Below are positions 48,446-62,830 of a stretch of 64,000 nt of DNA, piece by piece (the first letter of the stretch is position 1; each line of letters opens with the position of its first letter). The DNA lies in NCBI GenBank assembly GCA_028023455.1, contig JAQFVV010006342.1, positions 2,005,001 to 2,069,000 on the forward strand. Direction: 5' to 3'. The notes beneath the pieces were generated by a model. It worked only from the letters and a program-made list of their open reading frames with translations, made no database searches and was not told the DNA's origin. Source of the DNA: Epiperipatus broadwayi. Its lineage: Eukaryota; Onychophora; Udeonychophora; Euonychophora; Peripatidae. Both the position numbers and the translations under genes were made by a program.

Positions 48446-49320
48446 CTGATTAACTTCTAACAGATTCAATTTATTAATAGTATAATAACACCAAACAGAC
48501 TATCAGATTTTTGTATTTTTCCGAGTTTAAAAACATAAAATCTACTCAAAGATAAAACAAATTCTCTATATGTCCTATTAAGAGCTAAAACATAGTTTTT
48601 AGAAATCAAAATTTATATTAATTCAAAAAGAATTCCAATATTAATCATTACTATAATGGTTTAGAACAGCTGTAATTGTGCAAAAAAAGACTCCATTAAT
48701 AATTCAGCTTTTGAAAGTAGTAAGGCAATAGTGTAATAAACTACAAATGAAGACAAAACCTACATATGCTAATGCATCAAATGTTAATCTTAAAGTACAA
48801 GTACAAAAAAAAAAACAATATAATTTGAAAAAAAAATATTGCTGCATTTTTCAATCTTGAATATCAGCAAGAAAATATTACTTACATTTTAAATCAAAAC
48901 AATTATGACATTGAAGAATCAAACATTGACACCTATATAGATTTCTATCAGAAATACACTGCCACAGTATCATTAATTGTATTGAAATCTTTCCAAAAAT
49001 TTATAAATGACAAAACTTCCATGTTGCTTGCTTTTTGTTTATATTAACTAACTGTAGTAATTAATAATCTTTTATTCCTCGCCAAGAGAGAATATGCTGC
49101 AATCATAGAATAAGATAATTTAAAAGGTTCTATGGACATTGTTCATTTATATTGAGTCAAAAAAGGTTACTTTTTTCATTATCAGCAAAAGAAGGGCTTC
49201 CGATTAAGATTGATATTTTCTTTTTCAGATTAAACAATGAAACATCGGAATAATATTTCTGAATTTCAAAAATCTTACACTTTTCACTTTTCAGCAAAAA
49301 AAACTTTTATTATTGATTAC

Positions 49321-49351
49321 AATTTCAACTGTACGATGCAGTCTTCGTCAG
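49321..49351 (-). ncRNA. Hammerhead-like motif
   Basis: Minus strand: CTGACGA, AGACTG, 7-nt loop, CAGTT, GAAATT. The stem ACTG/CAGT is perfect and both core words are intact (CUGANGA allows C at the fifth position). No PLE body is adjacent. Confidence 0.4.
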
Positions 49352-49459
49352 ATCTTCTCACTCAATTTTAAGTCTTTTTTGAAATTCAGTATTATATATG
49401 AAGACAGCAAAAACAAAGGAGAAAGAAACGAATTTAGAAGGACTAATATAAATAATAAT

Positions 49460-50110
49460 ATCTCTGTAACATAATTTTCATTATCCCACTTTCACTCAAA
49501 ATAGAAAATATTTTCTATCCACTTTTAACATTTTATGGAGGGTGTAATCATATATGTATGATCAAAGAAATGTGAAAAAGATCTATGATCTCCAAGATAT
49601 TCATTTTGTGCCAAACTAGTGTGTATTAATTGTCTCCGACCACAATCTCTTACACGTATCTTTATCACTATTCAGTTTATATATATATATATATATAGTT
49701 ATCAAATCACTATAGTTTATTTAATAAGGGTCAAATGTGCTGCCCTCACAACTTTGACACAAATCACTTAATGAAAATATATTACTATTTTTATTAGTCA
49801 TTCATTAGACTAGAGATTATCCAATAATGAATAATATTTCTGCAGTGTGAATTTTATTACACCATTTTCATGTAAGATTGGGACTAGTTTCTATCCATTT
49901 TTAACACCTTGAGGAGGTATGTAATCATAAATATATGATCAAAGACATATAAAAAAGATCTATGATCCCCAAGATGCACATTTCATGCTAAACCAGAAAA
50001 CATTTCCTACCTTGCATGAGAGTGGTATAAAGAAAATTACACTTCAGAAATATTATTCATTATTGAATAATATCTAATTTAATGAATGACTAATAAAAAT
50101 TATTAAAATA
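49460..50110. repeat. Direct and inverted repeat cluster
   Basis: A unit at 49460-49620 recurs at 49845-50000 ('ATCTATGATCTCCAAGAT' and 'ATCTATGATCCCCAAGAT'). Separately, 49784-49870 and 50024-50105 are inverted copies around TAATGAATAATATTTCT. No coding. Confidence 0.65.
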
Positions 50111-51060
50111 GAAAATCAGATTTAGAGTTAATTAAGACATACTAATTGGTGTCTTTAAATTTTTGTTTTTAACCTTTTTATGAGATGAAAAAAAATCAAA
50201 AGAAGCTGAAAGAAAGGATGCAATCTTTGATTAATTTTGCATAAAATGATGAGCTTTTGATTCATTCTATATTTGACCCATGAAAGGTTACATATTTTTA
50301 TGGAAAATCATGGTCTGACATAACAGAACCTTACAATGTTCACTGACATTTAAATTTGGTCTCTAACCTTGTTTTTGTTTTTTTTTTTTTTTTTTTGCCA
50401 ATTCCTGTGGTTTTTTTTATTCTTAAATAATCAATCTTTTTTTTTTAAAAATCTTAAAAAATCTAATTCCTTACATATTATTATAACCTGTGATTATCAT
50501 GATCTGCTACTTTTATTCGTTATACCATTATTATTAACTTTTAAATCTATTTATATTGGTTTGTTTCTTTTATTTGATATATTTATAACATTATTTTGAT
50601 TAAAATATTTGTAGTTAATATGTGTATAAGTAATGATAAGCATATTACAGTTCTATAATGTCTGTAACATAAGATATTATCTTTTGAGCACTATTGCTAT
50701 AAATAATCGATGTGTCCTCTAGTTACAGAGTTCAATAATTTATGTAATAAGAGAATGACTGCTCCCTACTGCATTCTACATTGTACAAAGGATTATTATA
50801 AACATCATCAGATAGAGGAGTAAATTTTAAATCAAAAAAATATATGTGAATTGTTGCAAGCACTGTGCATAGAGGGCAGCTCATTTATTTATACAAACAG
50901 TGTTTCAATGGAATAATCCTACATGCTTCATATATTACAGCACTACAAATATTTATCATTATATATTTATCATTTGAATCTTTGTTTGCAGAGTTTTAAA
51001 ATGGATACAAATATCTCTGTTCCATAAATTAAAATATTGATTTAAAATTAATATGCCTCA

Positions 51061-51360
51061 ACATCATTTTCAATTATCAATTCATTGTTGGATGAAGATA
51101 TTTCCAAGTTCAATTCATCTTCTCCAATTTCTAGCCCTCTTCCCCACATCACCTCATCACACTTTCTTATTTCATCTATCTCACATGTAGTTTCTTTCTA
51201 GGTCTTTTACAATCTCTTAAAATCTAGTTTAAGATTTCAACTGTTCAACTATTATCATCTCTTTTAGCAATATGTCCAGCACAACTTCACTTCAGTCTCT
51301 TAATTCTTTCAGTGATGTCAGTAACATTTGTTTGTTCTCTCATTCATGTATTTCATTAAA
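51061..51360 (-). mobile_element. RTE LINE 3'-end fragment
   Basis: Diverged copy of 36125-36420: 'ACACTTTCTTATTTCATC', TCACATGTAGTTTCTTTC and GTCAGTAACATTTGTTTG line up. 5'-truncated and non-coding. Confidence 0.75.
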
Positions 51361-51395
51361 TTTTTTTTAAAAAATCTCATTATAATCATCTATGT

Positions 51396-51900
51396 CAGTG
51401 GTCTTCAACCCTTGGTCCGTAGACCTGTGCCAGGCCACAGAAGTTTTTTACTGGTCTGCAGTACACTGGCAAGAAAGTTAGTAATAACAGAATAATAAGA
51501 ATTTAAACTTTTAATTAATATAAACAATTTTTATTTATTTTTTCAACTCATTTTTACCCAATTAAAAAAAAAAGAAACAGAACAAAAACAAAATCTAATC
51601 AATCATACATAAATTAATTTGTTTTTCTAGTTATCACAGATGTTTATGGGGGGGAGGGGATAAAATTACATTTTTTATTACTTTTCTAAAAAAATTCAAA
51701 ATTTTTTAAAAAAAGTTTTTATTATTATACAAACTCCATATATATATAACCTCATCTAAGGCTAAGCAGTTTACTTCTTTAAGAAAATTTATCTATAGAC
51801 TTCTGCCGGTCTGTGAAACCTTATCCTTATTTTTGCTGGTCCGCAAAATCTTATCCTTATTTTTATCGGTCCGCAGGTGTGAAAAGGTTGAAGACCACTG
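51396..51900. mobile_element. 505-bp hAT-type MITE with exact 8-bp TSD
   Basis: Ends CAGTGGTCTTCAACC and GGTTGAAGACCACTG, perfect 15-bp inverted repeats typical of hAT elements. Exact ATCTATGT duplications lie at 51388-51395 and 51901-51908. No transposase frame. It has internal repeated 'GGTCCGCA' and 'CTTATCCTTATTTTT' motifs. Confidence 0.95.
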
Positions 51901-52624
51901 ATCTATGTAATAATGTAGATTGAAGTGTGAGGCAGCCATTCTCCTATTGCATAAATTATTGAATATTATGCATAAAAGGCAGTTCAGTTATTTATAGAAA
52001 GAGCACTTTAAAAAAGTAATATTATACACTATATGTATTGTGGCACTGTAATTGTTTATTGTTATATATTTTTATCATTTGAATTTTTATATGCAGAATT
52101 TAAAATAGATAGTAATAGAGCTGCTCTGTAAATTAAAATATTAATCAATTTAAAATTAATATATTTTAGTTGGTTTAACATGTGGTCCTTTAACTGAAGA
52201 TGTTCTTGATAATCTTTTATGTGACAAGATGAAACACAATAAAAGGCAGGCATCCTCTTATTGCATAAATTACCAAACACTCTGACAAGAGGGCAGATCA
52301 ATTATTTATAGAAACACTACTTCAAGATAGTAATTTCACACGTTAAACAAACATGATTCACAGCATAACAGCCAAAAGCTTAATAAACTAATAGAATATC
52401 CATAACCTGAACATTATCTTGATGATAGATTCTGGATATACTATTGTTTTATTAAGATTTGGCTGATATATTGTGAACTATATTTGAAAACCAATTAGCT
52501 ATTGGCAATTTATAGTTTATAAACTTATATATATAAACATGAATGCTGGAATTATACACTGTTCATTTGTTTGTTGAAAGCTATTGAACTATGTAATTTT
52601 TATATTACTTTTTTTTAATATAAA

Positions 52625-52863
52625 GGGAACAAACCTCTGATCATGCACTTTTATGAATTTACATGCACTCACCAGTGAGCATCAGTTTAAAAAGCATAAG
52701 TGTATCCTTATGCTTCGAGATTATCTGTATAATAAGCCAACTGCTGCTCACCATGCTAAAATCAGGATTATAATCTATAAGTGTACTCTTGTGCTTTTTG
52801 AACTGATGCTCATCGGTGAGTGCATGTAAATTCGTAAAAGTGTATGACTGAAGGTTTGTTCCC
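52625..52863. mobile_element. 239-bp foldback MITE
   Basis: Inverted ends GGGAACAAACCT and AGGTTTGTTCCC, with arms of about 65-70 bases ('CATGCACTCACC' and 'GGTGAGTGCATG'). Flanked by T/A-rich bases, so the TSD is not readable. Confidence 0.8.
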
Positions 52864-54240
52864 TTTTTTATATTATATACAAAGTCAGCACTATATAAAT
52901 AACAAACTATTTATTATCTTTTTTAACAACAATTAAGTATTTTCTTATTATTTTTATTAAACAACTAATTTCACATAAAATTTATAGATGAGATTTATAA
53001 ATCCATATTAGCAATCACATTAATAAATATTATTAGTTTTACATTTTTATAAAAAAAAATAAAAAATCTTAAAACAATATGTATAAAATTAGACATATAT
53101 TTATTTGTAATGTAAGGGTTAAACTTAATATTGACTAGTTTATTTAATCTAAGTCTCTTTTGCCATTATCGTTCTTTAAATTCAAGAAATAGAAAAGATT
53201 GTATTGGCTTAGTTAGAAAAGGACATGAGCTTACCTATACAAACAAAAAAGTATTAAGTTCGCAATACCATTTAAGCAGCACAAAACATATTCTAGGATA
53301 TATTTATATGTGTAGATATCTATATACATGGTTGTAAAATTTAATTCTCCAAAGAAACAAATTCTCAAAACAGTTATGACAATTTTTAAAAAGCGATAAA
53401 ATGAAAACGGTAAATTAAGTCCATACTTTATTTGGTATTCTTATTTTTTAAAAATATATATATAAACATACTCTTCTAAGAAGCGTTATGTTTATTCTTT
53501 GAAAAAGATTAGAATATCAGCTGATATATCAATTACAATTTTTCATCTAAATTTTATATTATCATTACACACACATATGTATTATTTAAATAGATATAAC
53601 ATGCACGAACAATTTATTGTTTTTTGCTAACGTTTCAACTCGGGGGGGGGGGGGGCAATTGAAATGAAATTCTCCAGACAAATAAATTAGTATATTATTA
53701 ATATATTTGATGATTAAAGAAGGCTTTAGATAAATGAAAAAGTAGAACCATATTTCATAGACGTCACTATGGATGTATTGGTAATATATCTGATGAGTAA
53801 ATAATGTCTTAGGAAATGAAGAGATAGAGCTATATTATAGGAGTCATAATAAATAATCATACAAATCTTAAAAATACCATGTCATGAGTTGTTTATATTA
53901 TTTATTTGAATTTATAATTCTATATGCTAAAGAGCAACCAATAGACTTTTTGTTTTCTAAAGTCCCATATTCAATCAGTGGGATAATAATATATCAAACT
54001 TATCAAGAAAGTAACTGGATTTCTTCCAAACATTATTTGGAATTCATATGCATCTTATAAATTGTACTGCTAGAATATGTTTGTAGACTACTAAACAGAA
54101 TGTAAAACTTTGGCCATATTTTTTATCATCATATTATCAATCTATAATGGAAATGACAGATTACTATATAAAACTGATGAAATACTATGAAAAAATGTAC
54201 ACAGAAGAGGATTGTATAAATCATAGAAACTGCTTAATGT
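52864..54240. other. No recognisable content
   Basis: AT-rich. A G-run lies at 53643-53655. A 68-codon plus frame at 53131 has no recognisable motif and is not called. Confidence 0.5.
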
Positions 54241-54265
54241 TTTCTGTAATCACGTCATCATCAGA
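54241..54265 (-). ncRNA. Weak hammerhead-like motif
   Basis: Minus strand: CTGATGA, then TGACGTGATTACA, then GAAA. Core words are intact but stem II is poor. Confidence 0.25.
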
Positions 54266-55980
54266 TGCAAATTTACAATCATCAGAATCCAAATAAAATT
54301 GTCACTATGTACTCTTACAATATACTATCTGAAATTATGATTTTTTTTTTGGTTAATTCAGACCATTATATAAATTTTGTGAGAGTTTTAGACTTGTCTT
54401 TTCCAATTTTTAATCTACCAACAAATTTATGATGCAAATGTCATCACTATTTTTGTCAAATGCTTTGTGGATCTTCTACTGCCTAACTTTGAATATCCTG
54501 ACCTGGTTAAGATGATATCTAAATTACGGCTCTAATTCATTTACAAGATCAACAACAACTATTCCCAGAATTTTTGAAATGCCCTTTTATATCAGTGAAC
54601 AAGCTAAAACTTGACATTTAAATAAATTTTTGACTGATTATCTTTTTTTAAAAATATTTATTTGCCAAAAAAATGATGATAATTATCTTTGGATTTTAAT
54701 ATGTTTAACAATACTAAATTTCTATTGTGATGTTTAATTTATCACAAAATACAGTCTGATGTGACTTTTGAGAACTTCATTCTCATATCTATTTGAATCT
54801 CATATCTGAAGGCCTGTTAAGGTTCACTGGATTGCATATTTAATTTGTTGGTTCATATCTAAATTGCAATCCATCATGTCATTTTTTGTGAATGATAGCA
54901 TTTGTATATCAAGCAGAATATTTAAAACAACCTGTTCAAAATTCTGCCAATTCTTTCAAAATAGAAAATTAACAATATACCAAAATTTTGCAGATGATAT
55001 CTATATAAATATTCCTCTTATCAATCTCCAATCTTCTGTGATGTCTTCTGACTTTCAGTTGCTATACCTCTTTTGTTATCTATAAATCTTCTTGAAATTT
55101 CAGTTTCTATTTTCTCCATTTATTACCACTTTACAACTCCTTTTGGGGTATCTTTTTTTTTCCATTCCTTATAATATCCAGTTTAATATTTGTTTGTTAG
55201 CTTTCCTTAGACACATTCTGTATATGTCCATATCATTCTAATTATAAAATAAAATAAATATTACTTTTGCATTTATTACAAAAATGTGACATAGATAATT
55301 TGTTTAGCAATTTATTTAATAAAAACAACTTTGCTAAGAATTTTGTCCAAAATTAAAATCATAAAGTAAGTTATATAGGAAGGCTTTACTATTAAAATAA
55401 TTTAAATATATTTGTTAATATAATGCATATATAAATTTACTATTAGATTAAAATGAATTCTTTTTTTTTTATATTTGGGATTTTTTTTATCGTGGATTAT
55501 ATATATATAAGATGAGATAACTAATTTACTTAGACCAAGAATGTTAATAATATCAATCATGATCTATTGGTCAATTGAATAATGATTCTTAAACAATCAC
55601 CAGTAATATATCCATATACTTCTGTTAAAGTTCCAATTTTTAGAAATCTGCATGGTTTACATATGATATATAGTAATGTCATAACCAAATGCAGTCATTT
55701 TTATTAAAATGTAATTTCTATCTAGAAATTTATTCAAAAGTCAAAGTTTATTAAATTTTGATCATCTCAACAGATGTGATACTTATGTATACTACTGGAA
55801 AACAATTGCAATATTAATATAGTAAACTTTCTATTTTATTTTGTATTTATTAAATTGTTTAAGAAGTTTTTAATAATTTTACATTGAAGACATATTATTA
55901 TTAATATAAATAACAAAACATTTCTTTTATCCATTTATACAATGTATGATTTTATATATTACACTTGCAAAATATCTGAC
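54266..55980. other. No recognisable content
   Basis: No supported genes. 55390-55480 resembles 59369-59430 ('TTAAAATGAATTCTTTTTTT'), suggesting a dispersed repeat. Confidence 0.45.
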
Positions 55981-56011
55981 AGTTTCAACTGCTAAATAGT
56001 CTTCCTCATAG
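55981..56011 (-). ncRNA. Degenerate hammerhead-like motif
   Basis: Minus strand: CTATGAGGA, GACT, loop, AGTT, GAAACT. The core first word is altered by an insertion. Confidence 0.25.
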
Positions 56012-56259
56012 ATCCTGCTAAATATTAAAAAAAAAAACTATTTTGAAGAATGGGAACATGATTTTTTTTCTTTGTCACGCTCAAAAACAAATGTTGTTTT
56101 AAGAATAGCATTTGTTACACAAAAAAGCATGAAATGATATTTCAAAACAATGCATAATATTTATGAAATTAACTAATCATATTACAGAGACTTACAAAAA
56201 ATAAAAGTTAAAAAACTGACAATAAGTTTATCATCCCAGTCATTATTCTTTTACTAAAC

Positions 56260-57440
56260 AAACATCAAAATCAAAGATGGTTACAATAGCAACCATACAA
56301 GTATACTATATTCTTGCTAAAAATAAGAAATTCTTTAGAAATGGAACAATTTTTAAAAAGCATTCATAGAGATGGCTTTATTTTAAAACTTTAAAATAAG
56401 TTACAAATACTCTTTGCCATCAAACCTAATGCAGTTATCATTCAAAAAAGTTTGAAAATGAAGTTGATAACTGAAGTTCAGATTTTAAAAAGCAATTAAT
56501 GCAGAATGTTAATGAGTATCCAATTTTTATACTTCAATTAGATGAATCAGCTGGTGCAATTGACATATCTCAAGTGATTGTTTTTATTAAAAGAAAGGCT
56601 TTGTAACTATGAATGAAATGCCATGAACATTCCACTAAAAGAAAAATGTGAGATTAAAGATATATTTAGTAGTTTTAAAAACTGCATTAAGATCATTTAA
56701 ATATATTTTTAAAGAGTTATCTTAGTCAAGGTGAGTGGAGGAACAGGTCACACTATGTAAGAATGACAAATATGTTCATGAGTTTTTAAAACATCACTAT
56801 ATTCTTTACCAAACTATATATATTAAGATTTTAAATGTGAAGAAATTATGGATGTAGCATTCATATATTTGATTTAGAAAAAAGTTCCTAAAAATATCTT
56901 CTTAAGTTGCACAAGTTAAAAAAATGATAATATGGACATTCTGAATTTTTTATATACAATGGCATTAGGTAATTAAGTTAGAAAAAAATTCTACGGACTT
57001 AAGGATTGATTTAACTGACAAAATCAAGCAATTTTTGTTAAAAGAAGTTCATGATTGCAAATAGTTTAAAGATGATATTTGGCTATTAGATTTAGCATTT
57101 TAAACTGGCATAACAATTAAATTAAATGAATTAAATTGCAGAAATATAGAGTTCAGATAAAATGATTTGCATACAATTACTTCTGTAAATGCAGAATATG
57201 ACAATCATTTTCAAAAACTTGATTGTTGGTTTTATACATGAGCTTTCCATTTGAGTTTAAGATAAAAGCAGAAATAATTTCAGAAAACTTTCTAGTATTT
57301 TTGATATCATATTTTAAATTTTAATGCAGAAATTATCATCATTATGAAATAATATTTTAACAAATCAATGCTTCAGAAGATGCATTTTGGAAATATTCTA
57401 ATTTATGAAAATGTGCTGAAAATTTATACACTTAGTTTGT
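56260..57440 (+). pseudogene. hAT transposase pseudogene (ZBED5/GTF2IRD2-like)
   Basis: The translation with stops contains ILQLDESAGAIDISQVIVFI (56526-56590), the catalytic-region block '(L)QLDESTD....QL.VF'. Later comes DDIWLLDLAF*TGITIKLNE followed by LNCRNIEF (57071-57155), the conserved 'WL.DLAFLTDIT.HLNELN' block of these proteins. Between them are short matching pieces separated by shifts. At least ten stops are visible. In intact relatives this is an RNase H-fold transposase, sometimes domesticated; this copy is dead. No terminal repeats were identified. Confidence 0.7.
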
Positions 57441-58885
57441 TTTGACATATCTATATATATATATATAAGTATTTTTGTAAAAAAAAAATGCTTATAAAAC
57501 TAAAATAACAAACTCTTTAAAATCATGTTCAAAAAATGGTCACAGTAGTAACATCCCAATCATGTCAAAAAATATGGAGATGCACTGCAGAGTAGTATTA
57601 ATAATGTAAATTCCATAGAATCATAAGTATATATTTATGTGTTATTTTGATTATTTAAATAAAATAATTCTATGTAGGTATCTTTAGTTTTTATATTAGC
57701 AAATGTTGATAGTAGTAATAAAAATTCTATTTTTGTAAAAACACAAAAAAAAACTTGTTTATTTTTTAAATATTGGTATTTACATAATACTGCAATGATA
57801 TAGTTTTTATTTTTTTTTAAACTTGCAATTCAAGATGTATTCCCATATAAGTAATAATAAATGTATAAAAACTTGTGAAATGTGGAAAATTAAATATTGT
57901 GTAGAAATTCACTTATATTTACTTATCATTATATATATAAATTATCTTTTCTCTCAATTTTTGAAAGAGTAGATTATGGTTAAACTTTTACCGTTGAAGT
58001 AAATCTTATAAATAAATTGACCCCCCCCCCTATTAAGACTATTTCTGGAGTTTTTTTTAAGCTTATAAATTTTCAAGTAATACCAAAATTTATTATGAAA
58101 AGTGGCTTCCTTGTCATTAGATATGAACAATTTTTTTTTACAGTACTTGCTCTTATTTTTTTTCAAAATTGTTTTTTCATATAAAATCTATTAAATGATA
58201 ATAAGCCTATGATCTCAAATTCAAAAACATTTTATAAAAAAAATTATTTATTCATATCATTAGATCTTCCAATAGGAATTCTCTAACATAAAGCTTAATT
58301 ATTTTATTGTAGTGCAAATTTTGTTAAATTTCATATTTTTGTCAGAGTATTGTATTTAAAAATCTGAATAATGGCAGTTAATTTAACTAAGGCATTGATA
58401 GTGATTTTGTTTCAAATCAATAAATATGATGAATTATACTAACCTTTTATGCCCACATCCTGGGATTCATCTTCCAGCCTTAACAAAGTGGAATTCTTAG
58501 GTAAAAAAACATGTTTTGTTTTTTTTAAATTAGTTAATCCACAGCTAGTGTAACAGGCCATCTATTATTGGTCAATAAATTTATACCTAGCTATTAAAGA
58601 TTAAAGGGTAATTGTACCAAGTTAATCTGGCTTAGCTAAGTGACAGTGCACTGAATATAAAAACAAAATATATGAATATAACAGAGATTTTACTATTCTT
58701 AGGAAAGAACCATACTTCTAAGGATTTTGAATCCAAGATTTATTTTTACTTTTAATTTTAATAAATCCTTGATCTAATAGACAGATTAATTATATATATA
58801 TATATATTATTTTCAATTAAAATGTTTAATAATGATGCAATGCATTTATAAATGCATTTATTGTATTATATTATATATTTGATGT

Positions 58886-59350
58886 ATTAGCGCTCACTAT
58901 ATAACATTTATCATACAAGCTTATTAAATTAAGTTGCATGATGCACGACTTGATTTCCTTACAATTATAGTTCTTCTCTTGAAACTTTGGCAATGTTATA
59001 TTGCTAAATCTATTAATATATAGTGGATTTAAACTTAGTTCAGTCTCATATGGCTATTTAAGTTAGATAACTGGATTTGAAGACATATAGATGTCTGAAA
59101 TTTTCAGATTTTCTACTTAATAGTTAACTATTAAATAAATGCTGTTCTTGAGCTGGTATTTTTAGATCTAATGTTTGAATGTCCTAGCACCTCATTGAAT
59201 ACAGCCACAGCTAGAAACCGATCTGAGAATAGGGATATTTGGAAAAGCTTGTTAAGAGCTATTAACACTCATTATATAACATTTGTAGTACAAGCTTATT
59301 AAATTAAATCACATGCTGTATGACTTGATTTCCTTGCAATTACATTTTAT
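58886..59350. repeat. Direct repeat pair
   Basis: 58886-58975 and 59253-59350 share 'CAAGCTTATTAAATTAA' and 'GACTTGATTTCCTT'. Family unknown. Confidence 0.6.
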
Positions 59351-60320
59351 TATATTACAATATCTTAGTATTTATTTTAACATACTGTACATTTAGCATT
59401 AAATTAAAATAAATTCTTTTTTTTTATATTTGATATTGCCCTTATATGGATTTCTACATACAAGCTGATACAACCAACACATTTAAAATATTTTGCTTCT
59501 TTATCTTTTCGATTGTAAAGTGAAAGATTAGAAGATTACTTGTTGTCTTTCTAATGTGGCTCAAAAAAGTATTTTTTTATTCATAACAAGAAATGTACTT
59601 AAAAATTCTAAATTCCTTTGATGTAATATTCCCATATTCTTATTTACATAATCATTTTTAAAAATACAAATTTTTAATACCATTGTATTTCAATGTCATT
59701 TTATATATTTATATGTGTGTATACTCTTTGATCAATACTATTCATTCAAAATACAAATACTGGGAGAATTATGAAATCATCCGAAATAAAGATTTATAAC
59801 TTATACATTTTTGTTTTAGTAAATTTGCTTTTAGTATTATTATAATATATGTTTTATAAACATCCAGTGATGTTTTATAGTTAGATCACGTGAAATAATA
59901 TTTTTTAATTTAATTTTATTCAATTCATATAGATTGTTCTAATGTTATTCCAATTCTAAGCAATTCAATTTTAGCATATTTAGTATTGAATATTTCATCT
60001 GTAGTACTTAGCCAATTAAAAAAAAATTCAAAATTCATTGTTGAATTCGAATTGCTAAAACCATATCAGTATTTAAAGTCATTAATTACAAAAACAATTA
60101 TTGAGTAAAATTGAATTGTATTTTTTTTTATTTTGAGTCAAGTTACAATCAAAATCCAATATACACTTTTTTAATATTAAAAAAATTTCTCCCATTAAGT
60201 TTTAAAACGAGAACATCACATAGCCATATCATAGAAAATCATTATATATTGGAATCCATAATCTAATACCAAAGGGTAATTATTTTAAAGCTAAATCCCA
60301 GCGTTATAAATTATTACAAA

Positions 60321-60590
60321 CAATGAAATGGATGGCTGAAGAGTTGTGGGGTGGAGTGTTCTGAAGCCTGCCCATTAAATTATGAAGATTGGCTATCTTA
60401 ATATAAGCGAGCTTTGATTGTATATATGTGTGGAGATAGTAATCTGGACCAATGACGAGTGCTAGTTTAGCATGAAATATGAATATTCGTGATTATTTAT
60501 CTTTTCAACATGTGTGTGATCAAGTGTATCAGCAGTATGAGATAGCATGGATGGTTGAGAGTCGTGTGAAAGTTTAAGTTCAAACTCCTA
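60321..60590 (+). mobile_element. Dispersed repeat family R copy
   Basis: Longest plus-strand copy of the family, matching 19570-19848 (minus). Starts ATGGATGGCTGAAGAG and ends TTCAAACTCCTATATATT. Confidence 0.65.
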
Positions 60591-61286
60591 TATATTACAA
60601 CCAATATACCAAATTTTTGATTATTCTTCAGTGCACTATTTTATAATGCTGTTGTTTTTTCCACATGTTTTAAAGTATATGAATACATACTTTATATTTT
60701 TATTTTATTTTATATAGCCATTATTTACTGAATATCTGAAGATTTAGAATACTAATATTTATCAATAAGACTTTGACTACAAATAATTTTAAATTATTAT
60801 TTCAATCTAGAAGATAAAAATATAGTAACATTAATGTTTTTGTTAGATAATATGGTCATTATTTTATTATGATAGTTTCATTTATTTTTATTTTTTATAT
60901 AATCCCTCTGTTACATTTGTTTTGTGTTTTATTTATTATATACTTTTATATTAACATCCCTTGTCTCTGTGTATGTTTCTGTCTGTATGTCCAGACGTTT
61001 GAATTTTGCTCCAGCTGAGATTTTTTAAAGAAATACTGGAATAGCTAAAATTTTTCAATTAACATTGCCTGTGTTTAATTTGGAAGGTAGTCATAGGCAG
61101 TTCAATTACAATGGTATTTGGTTGTTAAATTCATTCGTCTGCTTATTTGTTAGATTTTGATCACATACCACTTGCTATATTTAAAAAAAAAATTATGATT
61201 TTGGTTATATTCTATGTAGTTATTTTGATTAATATTTTGTAATCTATTATATTGTTTATATTGTGTCTTTGTAATTAAATGTAAAT

Positions 61287-61578
<292 letters not shown>

Positions 61579-62689
61579 GTTTTGTACATGAAAGATGATA
61601 ATAATATATCTCACTTGCAAAGTGAAGAGTAAAAAATATCAAATTTTAATACAAATCTTTACCAAATATAATATTTGTTACAGTATACTTTTAGTACTAC
61701 ATTTTAATTCTTGCCAATATAAAACTCATACATATGATTAATTCTTTTACAAAAACTTTTAGATGGAATAAACTGAAATGTTCCCATATTTTTTTACTTT
61801 ACTTAAAACTTTTTCATTTTAACTTTAAACAATTTTCTTGTCTGCCCTCTATTATAAATGATTCTCTTTTTTCCAGTTGTTTTTATTCCATATTATATTT
61901 ACTTTTTATGTAATATATATGCAATCTGCCATTGTCCTTTAGCTGTAGGCTTGTACAGCAAATAAAAAATGAATTGGATTAATATTAATAATTATATTAT
62001 TGTTGGAGTGAAGTCAATTTTTAATCTTGGAGCATGATAGAATCTGTTTAGCATTTTTCACATATAAACACTCATGGTTTTATATTCTGGCTCCTATTAA
62101 TATTAGATGCTGATGTTTTGAATGAGAGACATCCAAGGTTTTTATGGTGGTTTTTCTGCTTAAAAAGTATTCCAAGTATTGTCTAAAAATTTAATACTAG
62201 AAGACAATTTGAGTTTGAAGCACCAGTATCAACATTCTTAATAACTTTGATCAAAATTACTATTTCTACAAATGCATTCATTTAATTCTAACATGAAAAA
62301 GAATCTGATCTTTTAATAGTTTTGATGTAAAAAATCCAACAAAGAATAAAAGCTTTCTTTCCATAAACTCTCTGAATTTTCATTAATGAAATGGCCCCAG
62401 GTGTCAATGTGTAAGTCAAATTTTTATTATCATTCATTAACTTTTCCTTGATATATCTAGGAATTCCAAAAATAATAAGTACCAAATTATATCTCACAGA
62501 AAATTCAGCATCATGCAGCCTCTATTTATTTGGTGATCTGCCCTTTCAAAGAAAATTGTAACCATCCACATGTTCATGTAACTTCCTAAAAGCAACCGCA
62601 TCAATCTTAAATCTTGATGACTTCTTACCAGTGTTGTCCTTCACTAATAGCTTGAGGATTTTATATCAAGTTAAGTTCATATAACTGTT

Positions 62690-62830
62690 GCTCAAATTGA
62701 TTTTTAGAAAGCCTTTGATTCTATTAATATTCAAAGATTTTCAAAGTATTACTTATAACTCAAATTTAGTATAAGAGATAAGCAACATAAGGAACAAATT
62801 CGTTGCTATTTGAAATTTTTTTCAGTTTAT
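62690..62830 (+). pseudogene. Faint LINE RT trace
   Basis: Plus frame QIDF*KAFDSINIQRFSKYY recalls the RT motif 'DF.KAFDS(I/V)'. Nothing else supports it. Confidence 0.3.

Larger units (their letters stand above)
50730..52330. repeat. Three dispersed copies of one repeat unit
   Basis: 'GGCAG.TCA.TTATTTATA.AAA' blocks at about 50876, 51970 and 52292 have matching upstream sequence ('TATTGCATAAATTA'). 50960-51060 matches 52060-52165 ('AAATTAAAATATTGATTTAA'). Later insertions of an RTE fragment and an hAT MITE separate the first two. Confidence 0.55.

Noticed and set aside
53131-53337. 68-codon plus frame
   Set aside because: No motif, biased AT composition, length expected by chance.
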